33,864 nucleotides of DNA from Candidatus Staskawiczbacteria bacterium RIFCSPHIGHO2_02_FULL_42_22 (GCA_001820175.1 MHOT01000005.1:1-33864), one strand, 5' to 3'; counted from the first letter of the stretch, positions 17,516 through 25,927 are shown. Notes: generated from the sequence alone by a model not told the origin. A program made the numbers and translations.

Positions 17516-17897
17516 TAGATAGAATATTCCAGAATCGGACTTAAGGCCTCGTCCGTAAATAACATACAAGTTTTTCGCCAAGATGTCTGTCGCCTTGGCT
17601 CAAAAAAATGTGAGGCATAATAAAGTTATGCCGAGCATTTTTTGGAGCCAAGATGGCGGGCAGATTGGATGAAAAAGTGTATGTTATTTACGGACGAGGC
17701 CTAAGACCTAGAACATTTGGCAATATTGGTTGTCTTGGAGTCAAGACGCGAGGGTAATGTGTCGCAACAAATTCGCCCCGTCTCCAAAAAATTTACGAGG
17801 CGTAGCCGAAGCTACGGCGAGTAAATTTTTTGGGAAAGACAGTCAAGATTGGCAAATGGGCAGGTTCTTGGAGTCCGATTCTGGAATGTTTTATCTA
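17516..17897. mobile_element. MITE-like palindromic element (outer), TIR TAGATArAAyATTCCAGAATCGGACT, interrupted by the element at 17544-17701
   Basis: tagatagaatattccagaatcggact ... agtccgattctggaatgttttatcta; central GAGGCGTAGCCGAAGCTACGGCGA. Confidence 0.7.
17544..17701. mobile_element. Nested MITE-like element, 24-bp TIR GGCCTCGTCCGTAAATAACATACA
   Basis: TA-AGGCCTCGTCCGTAAATAACATACA ... TGTATGTTATTTACGGACGAGGCC-TA. Confidence 0.75.
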
Positions 17898-17942
17898 TAA
17901 GCCGTATTCTATCAAAAATAGCCCTTTTTTCAATGATGACTA

Positions 17943-18121
17943 TAGATAAAACATTCCAGAATCGCCCTGATAACCTATAAAAATTGCGCCTCGGGGATGT
18001 TTTTCCCTTAAAAAATTCTCGATGCAGCTACGGCTGCATCTTTGGTTTTTTAAGCTCCAAAACACCCCGATGCATCAATTTTTCTGGCGATTCCAAGGGC
18101 GATTCTGGAATGTTTTATCTA
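17943..18121. mobile_element. MITE-like palindromic element, TIR TAGATAAAACATTCCAGAATCG, TA flanks
   Basis: TA-TAGATAAAACATTCCAGAATCG ... CGATTCTGGAATGTTTTATCTA-TA; central GATGCAGC-TACG-GCTGCATC. Confidence 0.75.
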
Positions 18122-18198
18122 TATGTGTTATAGTTAGGTCGGTTCTTTGAGGGGGTATTGGTGCCTGGCAAGAAAATGTCTAGCAAAAGGAGTCAGTC

Positions 18199-18429
18199 AT
18201 GTGGTTTTTCGTGCCGGTCAAGCGCCGAATTGATGGCTATACTGTCGGCAAACTGGTCGCTAATGTTTCGTGTGGCCAGGAAGCGGGTGCAGAGATTGAC
18301 AAAAGGTCGGCTCAATGTAGCGAAGAGTTTTACCTGGGCTATATAATTTACGGTCCCTTTAATACTTTCGAAGAATTAAACAAGTACTACGATTCTTTTT
18401 TTGCGCCCAAGGCCGAATTCGTTGCTTGA
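18199..18429 (+). CDS. Small protein, paralogue of the next ORF
   Basis: MWFFVPVKRRIDGYTVGK....FYLGYIIYGPFNTFEELNKYY; SD AAAGGAG. Confidence 0.6.
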   Translation: MWFFVPVKRRIDGYTVGKLVANVSCGQEAGAEIDKRSAQCSEEFYLGYIIYGPFNTFEELNKYYDSFFAPKAEFVA

Positions 18430-18476
18430 GTAGAGCTTAATAGGAATGCTCTGCGCAACACAAGAAAGGATTGTCT

Positions 18477-18677
18477 ATGTGGTACTACCGGACTGTAAAG
18501 GCGCGTGAGGAGGGGATTGGCATAACCTTCGGTCGGATTACCGGTGACGGCCAGACCGATAAAATTGCTGACGCAAAAATTCAGCAAACTGCCACAAATT
18601 TGCCCGATAATCTTTGTTTAGGGCTTATTCTTCATGGTCCTTTCAAAAACAAAGAAATAGCAGAAACCTCAGTATGA
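18477..18677 (+). CDS. Small protein, paralogue of the previous ORF
   Basis: MWYYRTVKAREEGIGITFGR....LCLGLILHGPFKNKEIAETSV. Confidence 0.6.
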   Translation: MWYYRTVKAREEGIGITFGRITGDGQTDKIADAKIQQTATNLPDNLCLGLILHGPFKNKEIAETSV

Positions 18678-18686
18678 TATTATCGA

Positions 18687-18722
18687 AAACCCGACTCTTC
18701 AGTGAGCTCGGGTTATTTTTTT
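18687..18722 (+). terminator. Intrinsic terminator
   Basis: acccgactcttcagtgagctcgggt then tattttttt. Confidence 0.7.
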
Positions 18723-19399
18723 TCAAATCCTTCAGATAACAATCGGGTTAAATATCTTTTAAATTCCAGCTGTTCTTTAATAGAATTGGTCATTTCCAGG
18801 GCGATGATTTTTCCGAATACAAATTTGGGCAGGGTTTTTAGGTAATCAAAGTCGCTCAAGTTTTTTATGGTATGCATATCAACATTTTTTTTCGCTTCCC
18901 AGCCATTAAGGTGATTACACATAAATAATTTTTTATCCCTGTGTTCAAATACGTATTCAAAGTCCCGGCTCAATTTTTCCAAACCGCATTTAAAGTGAGC
19001 CAGGTCAATGCAAAACCCGCCGATTTTTTCCACATTTACTTTTTTAGAGACAAAATTGTCGAAATTCATTTCAAGGTAAATGTGGTTATAAAACCCACGC
19101 CACTTTTCTATATCGTGGTGGGCGAAATTTTCTTCGTGGCAGGTAAAATATTGGGTGCCAAAGTTTTTTTTCAAAAATTCCAATTCATCGCGTGCCATAT
19201 CGTGGCGGATATGTACTAAGGGAATACTAGTAATACCGGATGTCAATAACGCATCATATATTTTTTGCTTTTCTGCTTTGTTGTACATTTCCAAAAACAA
19301 AGCCACTTCTTTAATGCCCAGTTTTTCAATTTCTTGTAATTTTTCCTGCCAATCGTTTTCGGTGTCCCCCGTAATTGATACCAATATATTATTTTGCAT
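18713..19399 (-). CDS. TIM-barrel protein, possibly xylose isomerase-like/AP endonuclease family 2
   Basis: VSITGDTENDWQEKLQEIEKLGIKEVALFLEMY..SIPLVHIRHDM. Confidence 0.45.
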   Translation of the reverse strand: MQNNILVSITGDTENDWQEKLQEIEKLGIKEVALFLEMYNKAEKQKIYDALLTSGITSIPLVHIRHDMARDELEFLKKNFGTQYFTCHEENFAHHDIEKWRGFYNHIYLEMNFDNFVSKKVNVEKIGGFCIDLAHFKCGLEKLSRDFEYVFEHRDKKLFMCNHLNGWEAKKNVDMHTIKNLSDFDYLKTLPKFVFGKIIALEMTNSIKEQLEFKRYLTRLLSEGFEKK

Positions 19400-19458
19400 A
19401 TTTATTAATTTAATATTAGTATATAAGAGGTTCTTTTCACTTGCAATAAGGAGACGTC

Positions 19459-20175
19459 ATGAAAAAGCGAGTATTGGTTACGGGCGGCAAAGGGAGAATC
19501 GGTACTATTATTTCCCAGGATCTTCGAGAAGAATTTGTTTTCAAGCTAGTGGATTGCCAATCCAGGAATGAAGAAACCGACGCTTTGCAAATCCACGTAG
19601 CCAATGATTATACAGAGCTGGAACAGGCCTGTCGGGGCATGGACGCAATCATTCATTTGGCCTGGAACAGTGGTGAAAATTGGAAGTCAAACATTGTGGT
19701 TTCGGAAAATAAAAAAATGGCGGAAAATGTCTACAGCGCTGCCGTAAAAGCCGGAGTGCCCCGGGTGATTATGGCAAGTTCCATTCACGCTGATAATTTC
19801 CAGGAATGCCTGGACTCAACGTTTAAGCTGACTTGCGACATGGAGCCAGATCCTCTAAGTTTTTATGGTTGCACTAAGGTGTACATAGAAACGTTGGGGA
19901 AAATGTATGCCAGCCGAGGCCTTGAAGTTATCTGTGTGCGTTTTGGCGGGGTCAGCCCCGATGACCAATTTCGAAAAGAAGACGGCTTTGAGAAAATCTG
20001 GCTTAGTCGGAGGGATTGCGCCAATCTGATCCGATGTTGCTTAGAAGCGCCACGGGTTCCATGGAATTTTTCGCTCTTTTATGGCGTTTCTAATAATACT
20101 GCCAGAATACATGATTGGTCAAATCCTCTGGGCTGGGTGCCGCAAGATGATAGTGCCACCAAAAAGAACATGTAA
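19459..20175 (+). CDS. NAD-dependent epimerase/dehydratase family protein
   Basis: MKKRVLVTGGKGRIGTIISQDL Rossmann motif; MASSIHADNF..YGCTKVYIETLGKMY; SD AAGGAG. Confidence 0.85.
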   Translation: MKKRVLVTGGKGRIGTIISQDLREEFVFKLVDCQSRNEETDALQIHVANDYTELEQACRGMDAIIHLAWNSGENWKSNIVVSENKKMAENVYSAAVKAGVPRVIMASSIHADNFQECLDSTFKLTCDMEPDPLSFYGCTKVYIETLGKMYASRGLEVICVRFGGVSPDDQFRKEDGFEKIWLSRRDCANLIRCCLEAPRVPWNFSLFYGVSNNTARIHDWSNPLGWVPQDDSATKKNM

Positions 20176-20177
20176 GT

Positions 20178-20203
20178 CCGTTGCAGAAAGCGACGGATTT
20201 TTT
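20178..20203 (+). terminator. Intrinsic terminator
   Basis: tccgttgc-agaaa-gcgacgga-tttttt. Confidence 0.65.
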
Positions 20204-20236
20204 ATACAAGCGTTATATAAAAGATTCATTTATATA

Positions 20237-20280
20237 AAAAAAGAAGCCCATCCGCGTTTTGGAAAACGCGGATGGGCTTA
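20237..20280 (-). terminator. Terminator for the DUF218-like gene
   Basis: Minus strand AAGCCCATCCGCGTTTTCCAAAACGCGGATGGGCTTCTTTTTTT. Confidence 0.75.
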
Positions 20281-20287
20281 TAATATT

Positions 20288-21019
20288 TTAGTCCATCATT
20301 TCGGTCAAGCTCTTGCCCTCGGTGAGCAGGTCCCGCATGCGATCCACGTCGTACTGCTTGCCACCCTTCGGTGTTTTGTAGTATTCGCAGACCCTCTCGA
20401 TCTCCCTACTGCCACTATCGGCCAGGACGTTCTCGGCGAATAGGGGATCGACATTGAGACCAGCGCTGCGAAAGACCGCGAGTGCTCCGGGCTTTCTTTT
20501 GTCTCCCTCAGGAGCTTTGACGATGCTGTCTGACATGTGGTACAGGAGCGTTAGGATGGCGAGCTTCTCATTGCCCGTGAACATGGGTCGGCGCTTGAGC
20601 ATGATCTTCACGAATTCCGCATTCTCCTCCGTGGTGGCCGAGAGCGTTTCGGCGAACACCTTGGTGGACGGGACCCCTAACTCCTTGACGAGCATGTCCT
20701 TAATGACGGCGGCCTCCGATTTGCGGTGGTAGTCCGCGTCTGCGAATGCTTCGAAAGTGAAGGCAGCTTTATTCTGGGTCGGGTGCTCTGCGTTGAAGAT
20801 CTTTTTGTCGTCGTAGCGGACGCCGAAGTTGGAGCCACCGGAGATCATCAGGCGGGGAGCGATGCCCTTTCTAATGACGATAGCCGACGCATCTGTTCGC
20901 ATTCGCGTGTGAGGTGCCAGGAAGTAGGTGGTGATGCGCGTACCGTCCATGTCGATTAATTCCTCTTTGCACATCACCTGTGAGCCGAGCTGGATCACGA
21001 GATCATACTGCTTTTTCAT
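20288..21019 (-). CDS. DUF218/YdcF-ElyC-like protein
   Basis: YDLVIQLGSQV..MRTDASAIVIRKGIAPRLMISGGSNFG..SEAAVIKDMLVKELGVPSTKVFAETLSATTEENAEF; SD GAGGAG. Confidence 0.6.
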   Translation of the reverse strand: MKKQYDLVIQLGSQVMCKEELIDMDGTRITTYFLAPHTRMRTDASAIVIRKGIAPRLMISGGSNFGVRYDDKKIFNAEHPTQNKAAFTFEAFADADYHRKSEAAVIKDMLVKELGVPSTKVFAETLSATTEENAEFVKIMLKRRPMFTGNEKLAILTLLYHMSDSIVKAPEGDKRKPGALAVFRSAGLNVDPLFAENVLADSGSREIERVCEYYKTPKGGKQYDVDRMRDLLTEGKSLTEMMD

Positions 21020-21175
21020 GAGAATCTCCTCTGGGCGATTGAAAAGTACTGTTTTGGAACATTTCCAAAACCTAGCGAAACATTAACATTTTATTAGTTG
21101 AATGTCAAATTTAGCGGAGGATTTAGCGGCGGATTTTTCGCAAAAAATCCGCCGCTAAAGCCGTGTTATAGAGGG

Positions 21176-21204
21176 TTGACATTAGTGATAAAAAGGACTA
21201 GAAT
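21176..21204 (+). promoter_or_regulatory. Sigma70-type promoter TTGACA-N17-TAGAAT upstream of murA
   Basis: ttgaca ttagtgataaaaaggac tagaat. Confidence 0.75.
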
Positions 21205-21218
21205 GAAACATGTTTTTC

Positions 21219-21352
21219 TAATTATCAAGTATCAATTATCAAGTATCAATTAAGTATTAAATTACTAAATTATCAAATTCGTATTTTCGTCATTGAAAAT
21301 TCACTCTATTGATAATTTATTGAAAATTGAAAATTGATAATTGAAAATTTCG
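21219..21352 (+). repeat. Palindromic word-repeat spacer, family attatcaagtatca / attgataattgaaaa
   Basis: Nearly identical stretch recurs at 25795-25905. Confidence 0.85.
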
Positions 21353-22615
21353 GTGCCGGATACCTTCATCATCAATGGCAATAGGGAATTGGCTGGAGAA
21401 ATTGAAGTGCGCGGATCAAAAAATGCTGCAGGGCCTTGCCTTGCGGCCGTTTTGCTTACCCAGGAGCCATGCATTATTGATAATTTGCCATTAATTGAAG
21501 ATATTAAGGCCACCATTGCGGTACTGGAAAGTATGGGGGTTGCCACGGAATGGCTGGGCGACCGAAAATTAAAATTGCAGGCGGCTCAAGTAAACCCCGA
21601 AAATATGAATTTGGAAAAAGTGTCAAAGACCAGGATGTCGGTGGTGCTGTTTGGATCGCTTTTGGGCAGGGTAAAAGAATTTAAAATTTCTTCTCCGGGT
21701 GGCGATGTTATTGGTTTGCGGCCCATTACCATACAATTAAAGGCCCTGGAAAAAATCGGTGCGCACATTGAACGGGAAGGAAATGTCTACCATATATGGC
21801 GCGATGAATTATTGGGTAAAGAAATTATTTTAGGGGAATTCAGTCCCACGGCTACTGAGGCGTTGATGTTGGCGGCAGTGCTGGCAAAGGGAAAAACGGT
21901 GATAAAAGGGGCGGCTTCTGAACTTTCAGTCCAAGACCTTTCAAAAATGCTGGTGAATATGGGGGCTAATATTACCTGGAAAGGCAGCCATACTATTGAA
22001 ATTGAAGGAGTTGAGGCGTTGCATGGATGCGAACATTCGGTGGAGAGCGATCACCTGGAAGCCGGCACATTTATTGTTATTGGAGCGCTGACCCCGGGCC
22101 GGGTGGTGGTAAAAAATATCAATTTTGAATACCTGGATATGTTTTTGTATAAACTGGAAGAAATGGGGGTTAATTTTGACCGCGGCGAAAACCAGATTAC
22201 CGTTTTTTATTCTCCGTTTATAAAACCCTTGAAAGTGCAGGCCTTGCCGCATCCGGGTTTTCCTACTGATTTATTGCCTATTATTATTCCATTATTGGTA
22301 AAAGCCCAAGGCAAATCACTGATCCATGATCCGTTGTATGAAAACCGGCTTGGGTATGTGCAAGAATTGCGTAAAATGGGCGGAGACCTGGAAATTGTTG
22401 ACCCTCACCGCGCTTTTGTTTTTGGGCCAAAGGAATTGGAAGGCACTCACGTAAATTCTTTGGATGTGCGAGCGGGAGCGGTGCTAATTGTAGCCGCGCT
22501 GATGGCAAACGGAAAAACGGTGATCGACGACATCTTTCATATTGACCGCGGATATGAGAAGATAGAGGAAAGGTTACAGCGACTAGGTGCTGATATAAAA
22601 AGAGTATCAGCTTAA
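21353..22615 (+). CDS. murA: UDP-N-acetylglucosamine 1-carboxyvinyltransferase
   Basis: GNRELAGEIEVRGSKNAAGPCLAAVLLTQEPCIIDNLPLIEDI; GTG start after the repeat by analogy with other spacers. Confidence 0.95.
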   Translation: MPDTFIINGNRELAGEIEVRGSKNAAGPCLAAVLLTQEPCIIDNLPLIEDIKATIAVLESMGVATEWLGDRKLKLQAAQVNPENMNLEKVSKTRMSVVLFGSLLGRVKEFKISSPGGDVIGLRPITIQLKALEKIGAHIEREGNVYHIWRDELLGKEIILGEFSPTATEALMLAAVLAKGKTVIKGAASELSVQDLSKMLVNMGANITWKGSHTIEIEGVEALHGCEHSVESDHLEAGTFIVIGALTPGRVVVKNINFEYLDMFLYKLEEMGVNFDRGENQITVFYSPFIKPLKVQALPHPGFPTDLLPIIIPLLVKAQGKSLIHDPLYENRLGYVQELRKMGGDLEIVDPHRAFVFGPKELEGTHVNSLDVRAGAVLIVAALMANGKTVIDDIFHIDRGYEKIEERLQRLGADIKRVSA

Positions 22616-22726
22616 AATTATCAATTATCAAGTATCAATTATCAATCAAGTATTAAATTACTGAATTATCAATGTGCAAGTCGTCGTCATTGAAAATTGA
22701 TAATTGAAAATTGAAAATTCGTTGAT
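22616..22726 (+). repeat. Palindromic word-repeat spacer (attatcaagtatca family)
   Basis: attatcaattatcaagtatcaattatcaatcaag ... attgaaaattgataattgaaaattgaaaatt. Confidence 0.85.
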
Positions 22727-23734
22727 ATGTTCAACAACCGCATAGCAATTGACTTGGGCACCTGTAATTCCCTGGTGTATGTGCACGGAAAAGGAGTGGT
22801 ATTAAATGAACCGTCAGTCGTGGCGGTGTCTTTGACTGACAATAAAATTTTGGCAGTGGGCGAGGGTGCTAAAGAAATGATTGGCCGTACTCCCGCTGAT
22901 ATTAAAGTGTATCGCCCATTAAAAGATGGCGTCATTGCTGATTACAAAGTAACTCAGGCCATGATGCGCTACTTTATAAAAAGGACGACGAGCCACTTTA
23001 AACTATTTAAACCGGAATTAGTTATTTCGGTTCCCGCCGGTATCACTTCAACCGAACGGCGAGCCGTTATTGAAGCGGCCTTGTCGGCCGGTGCCCGTCA
23101 GGCATTTGTGGCCAAGGAGCCCATTTTGGCAGCCATCGGCGCTGGTATTCCCATTAATTCAAGTTCGGGCCATATGATTATCGACATTGGCGGAGGCACT
23201 TCGGAGGTGGCGGTCATTTCCCTGGGCGGCATTGTAACGGCTCATTCAGTAAGGATAGCCGGAGATAAGATAGATATGGCCATTGCCGAATACATTAAGA
23301 AAAAATACAATTTGGCGGTGGGTACTCAGTCGGCCGAAGAAATTAAAATAAAAGTGGGGACGGCCTTGCCCCAAAAAGAGTTGCGGTTTATGGAAATCCA
23401 GGGCCGCGATATGATTTTGGGCCTGCCGCGCAATATTAAAATTTCCAATAACGAAATATGTGAGGCCATTTCTGATGTATTGGGTGAAATTATCCAGGCA
23501 GTCAAACACGTGTTGTCAGAAACGCCCCCAGAATTGTCGGCCGATATTATGAACAAAGGAATTATCATGGCCGGCGGGGGAGCGCTGCTGCCAAAAATAA
23601 ATGAATTGGTGGCTCAAAGCACCGGCGTACCTTGCTTTGTAGCCGACGAGCCGCTCTTTTGCGTGATCCGCGGAACGGGAACGGTTTTGGAACACTTGGA
23701 GGAGTATAAGAAAGTGGTGATGAGCAAGAAATAA
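22727..23734 (+). CDS. mreB: Rod-shape-determining protein MreB, copy 1
   Basis: RIAIDLGTCNSLVYVHGKGVVLNEPSVVAVS..MIDIGGGTSEVAVISLGGIVTAHSVRIAGDK. Confidence 0.95.
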   Translation: MFNNRIAIDLGTCNSLVYVHGKGVVLNEPSVVAVSLTDNKILAVGEGAKEMIGRTPADIKVYRPLKDGVIADYKVTQAMMRYFIKRTTSHFKLFKPELVISVPAGITSTERRAVIEAALSAGARQAFVAKEPILAAIGAGIPINSSSGHMIIDIGGGTSEVAVISLGGIVTAHSVRIAGDKIDMAIAEYIKKKYNLAVGTQSAEEIKIKVGTALPQKELRFMEIQGRDMILGLPRNIKISNNEICEAISDVLGEIIQAVKHVLSETPPELSADIMNKGIIMAGGGALLPKINELVAQSTGVPCFVADEPLFCVIRGTGTVLEHLEEYKKVVMSKK

Positions 23735-23835
23735 GGCGACACTAATCTACTAATCGCATTCGAATCTACGAATAACACTTTCGTCATTGTGAGGCGGCGG
23801 CCCCGTGGGGCCGCCGCGAAGCAATCTGAATTTTA

Positions 23836-23876
23836 TGTAAAAAAACAGCCCGTGAACGCGCGCGTTCACGGGCTTT
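23836..23876 (-). terminator. Terminator for the small membrane protein gene
   Basis: Minus strand AGCCCGTGAACGCGCGCGTTCACGGGCTGTTTTTTT. Confidence 0.8.
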
Positions 23877-23899
23877 ACATCGGCGAATTTTTCGGGCTT

Positions 23900-24133
23900 C
23901 TATTCAACCTCTTTTACTTTAGCTTCCTTGGTAAGTCCAATCCATCGCTCAAGATTAATTTGAATAATAAGGCAGATGGAAAAGAAAAAGACAGCCCCTG
24001 TCTCAAAAAAGATGATTCTTATTTCCTCTTTCCATTCTGGTTTTTCAAAGAGCAGGTGCACCCATATCAATCTTGTTAAAGCCGAGACAATAGTGAATGT
24101 AATTGCGGTGATCAAAATTTGAGTTGCCCGCAT
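23900..24133 (-). CDS. Small two-TM membrane protein
   Basis: MRATQILITAITFTIVSALTRLIWV..RIIFFETGAVFFFSICLIIQI; SD AGGAG; own terminator. Confidence 0.6.
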   Translation of the reverse strand: MRATQILITAITFTIVSALTRLIWVHLLFEKPEWKEEIRIIFFETGAVFFFSICLIIQINLERWIGLTKEAKVKEVE

Positions 24134-24235
24134 CTTTGGTCTCCTAAAACATGGCCATAGGAAATGAGCGACTTCGAATTAAGTACTATATTTAAATGTG
24201 GCATTTGTCAAGGTCTTTTCTTGCCTCATTAATTC

Positions 24236-24244
24236 TGCTAGAAT
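24236..24244 (+). promoter_or_regulatory. Extended -10 TGC-TAGAAT upstream of holB
   Basis: ttgtcaaggtcttttcttg..taattctgctagaat; shared pattern with gatC. Confidence 0.5.
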
Positions 24245-24257
24245 AACTTCATAAATC

Positions 24258-25130
24258 ATGACACAGCATCTAAAACAGCAGGAGTTTTTACGGGGTAAAT
24301 TTAAAGCAGGGCAGTTAAGTCACGCCTACTTGCTTTGCGGGCAGGCCGGAATCGGAAAAAAGAATTTCGCCAAAGAGTTTGTAAAGGCAATAAACTGCCT
24401 ATACTCAAATTTTAGCGATCGCGAAAATTTGAGTATACAAAAAAAATATTGTGGCAATTGCGTAACTTGTAAGCAAATAGAAAAAGAATTATTTCCCGAT
24501 TTGCAAATCATAAAATCCATTAACAGTGATTCGTCGGTAAAAAATGAAAAAGATATGATGGAAATTGATGTGGCGCAAATCCGCCAGGTCAATAATTTTT
24601 TAGGGCTTAAATCATATTATGGAAATTATAAAGCGGTTATCATTGATAACGCCGACCGTATGAACGTTGAGGCCCAAAACAGTTTTTTAAAAACTTTAGA
24701 AGAACCAAAGGGAAATACCATTATTTTTTTAATTTCATCTTCGCCTGCTACACTTTTGCCGACTATTTTTTCGCGCTGCCAAACCATTACCTTTTTCCCC
24801 TTCGAAAACTATACGGCATCAAGTATCGAAGAAAAAACATTGCGGGAATTACTGCCTATTATTCATGCTGAACTTGCGGTAAAATTCAATTGGACAAAAA
24901 AAGTGAATTTAGAGGGTGAACATTTTGGCACCATATTAAAAGTGTTGCAGCGATATTTTAGAAATATATTGCTGGCAAAATTAGGAGTGCAGCCATCGGC
25001 TATGCAAAATAATTATTCCATAGGGAAATTAAAAAATATCCTCCGATTAATAGAATCGTTGCATAGGCAAGTATCAACTACCAACGCTAGCCCAAAGTTG
25101 GCGCTGGAAGTACTATTGCTAGAATTCTAA
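24258..25130 (+). CDS. holB: DNA polymerase III delta' subunit
   Basis: AYLLCGQAGIGKKNFAKEFVKAINC..CGNCVTCKQI..VIIDNADRMNVEAQNSFLKTLEEPKGNTIIFLISSSPATLLPTIFSRCQ. Confidence 0.9.
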   Translation: MTQHLKQQEFLRGKFKAGQLSHAYLLCGQAGIGKKNFAKEFVKAINCLYSNFSDRENLSIQKKYCGNCVTCKQIEKELFPDLQIIKSINSDSSVKNEKDMMEIDVAQIRQVNNFLGLKSYYGNYKAVIIDNADRMNVEAQNSFLKTLEEPKGNTIIFLISSSPATLLPTIFSRCQTITFFPFENYTASSIEEKTLRELLPIIHAELAVKFNWTKKVNLEGEHFGTILKVLQRYFRNILLAKLGVQPSAMQNNYSIGKLKNILRLIESLHRQVSTTNASPKLALEVLLLEF

Positions 25131-25232
25131 TTTTATAATTTTTAATTTTTCAATTTTATAAATAATTTCTTAATTTTTAAAAATTTAAACATTATTTAAA
25201 AATTAAAAATTGGAAATTAAAAATTAATTTTC
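25131..25232 (+). repeat. Palindromic A/T-rich word-repeat spacer (tttttaattttt / aaaaattaaaaattgg)
   Basis: Read directly. Confidence 0.7.
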
Positions 25233-25787
25233 ATGTCATTTAAAGAACTTATCGACAAAGTAAAACCGGAATTTGAAAAGGCCTTTTCCTTTTTGCAAAA
25301 AGAAATGGATAAGGTGCGGACTTCCCGGGCCAATCCTTCCATGGTAGAGGATATTCAAGTGACCTGTTTTGGCAGTACGTTTTCGTTAAACCAATTGGCC
25401 TCTATTTCATCGCCCGAACCAAACCAAATTATTATCCAACCCTGGGATGGTTCATATATAGAACCCATACAAGCGGCTGTGGCCAATTCCGGCCTTGGCA
25501 TGTCGTCGGCTGTTGACAAGAATGCGATACGGTTGAGTTTACCATTACTTACCGAGGAGTACCGAAAAAGTTTGGTAAAAGTACTGCATGCCAAAGCCGA
25601 AGAAGGCCGTCAAACCCTGCGGCACTGGCGGGAGGATTGCTGGAATAAAATTCAAAAAGCAGAAAAGGAAGGGGTGCTTTCTGAAGATGATAAGTTTCGC
25701 GGAAAAGAGGAATTACAAAAATTAATTGACGAATACCAGAAAAAGATTAAAGAGTTGGTGGAGAGGAAAGAGAAGGAGTTAATGTGA
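25233..25787 (+). CDS. frr: Ribosome recycling factor
   Basis: MDKVRTSRANPSMVEDI..IIIQPWDGSYIEPIQAAVANSGLG..RQTLRHWREDCWNKIQKAEKEGVLSEDDKFRGKEELQKLID. Confidence 0.95.
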   Translation: MSFKELIDKVKPEFEKAFSFLQKEMDKVRTSRANPSMVEDIQVTCFGSTFSLNQLASISSPEPNQIIIQPWDGSYIEPIQAAVANSGLGMSSAVDKNAIRLSLPLLTEEYRKSLVKVLHAKAEEGRQTLRHWREDCWNKIQKAEKEGVLSEDDKFRGKEELQKLIDEYQKKIKELVERKEKELM

Positions 25788-25927
25788 GTTACCAAGTATC
25801 AAGTATCAATTATCAAGTATCAATTAAGTATTAAATTACTAAATTATCAAATTCGTATTTTCGTCATTGAAAATTCACTCCATTGATAATTTATTGAAAA
25901 TTGATAATTGAAAATTGAAAATTCGTT
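25788..25927 (+). repeat. Palindromic word-repeat spacer, near-copy of the murA spacer
   Basis: caagtatcaattatcaagtatcaattaagtattaaattactaaattatcaaattcgtattttcgtcattgaaaattcact shared. Confidence 0.9.

Noticed and set aside
21118-21163. Hairpin tttagcggcggattttt..aaaatccgccgctaaa as a terminator
   Set aside because: It lies between divergent genes just upstream of the murA promoter, so a terminator role is not supported; left as an unexplained inverted repeat.
24415-24422. GCGATCGC in holB as a HIP1-like genome signature
   Set aside because: Only one clear instance noticed; better explained as the tip of the local 38-bp palindrome.
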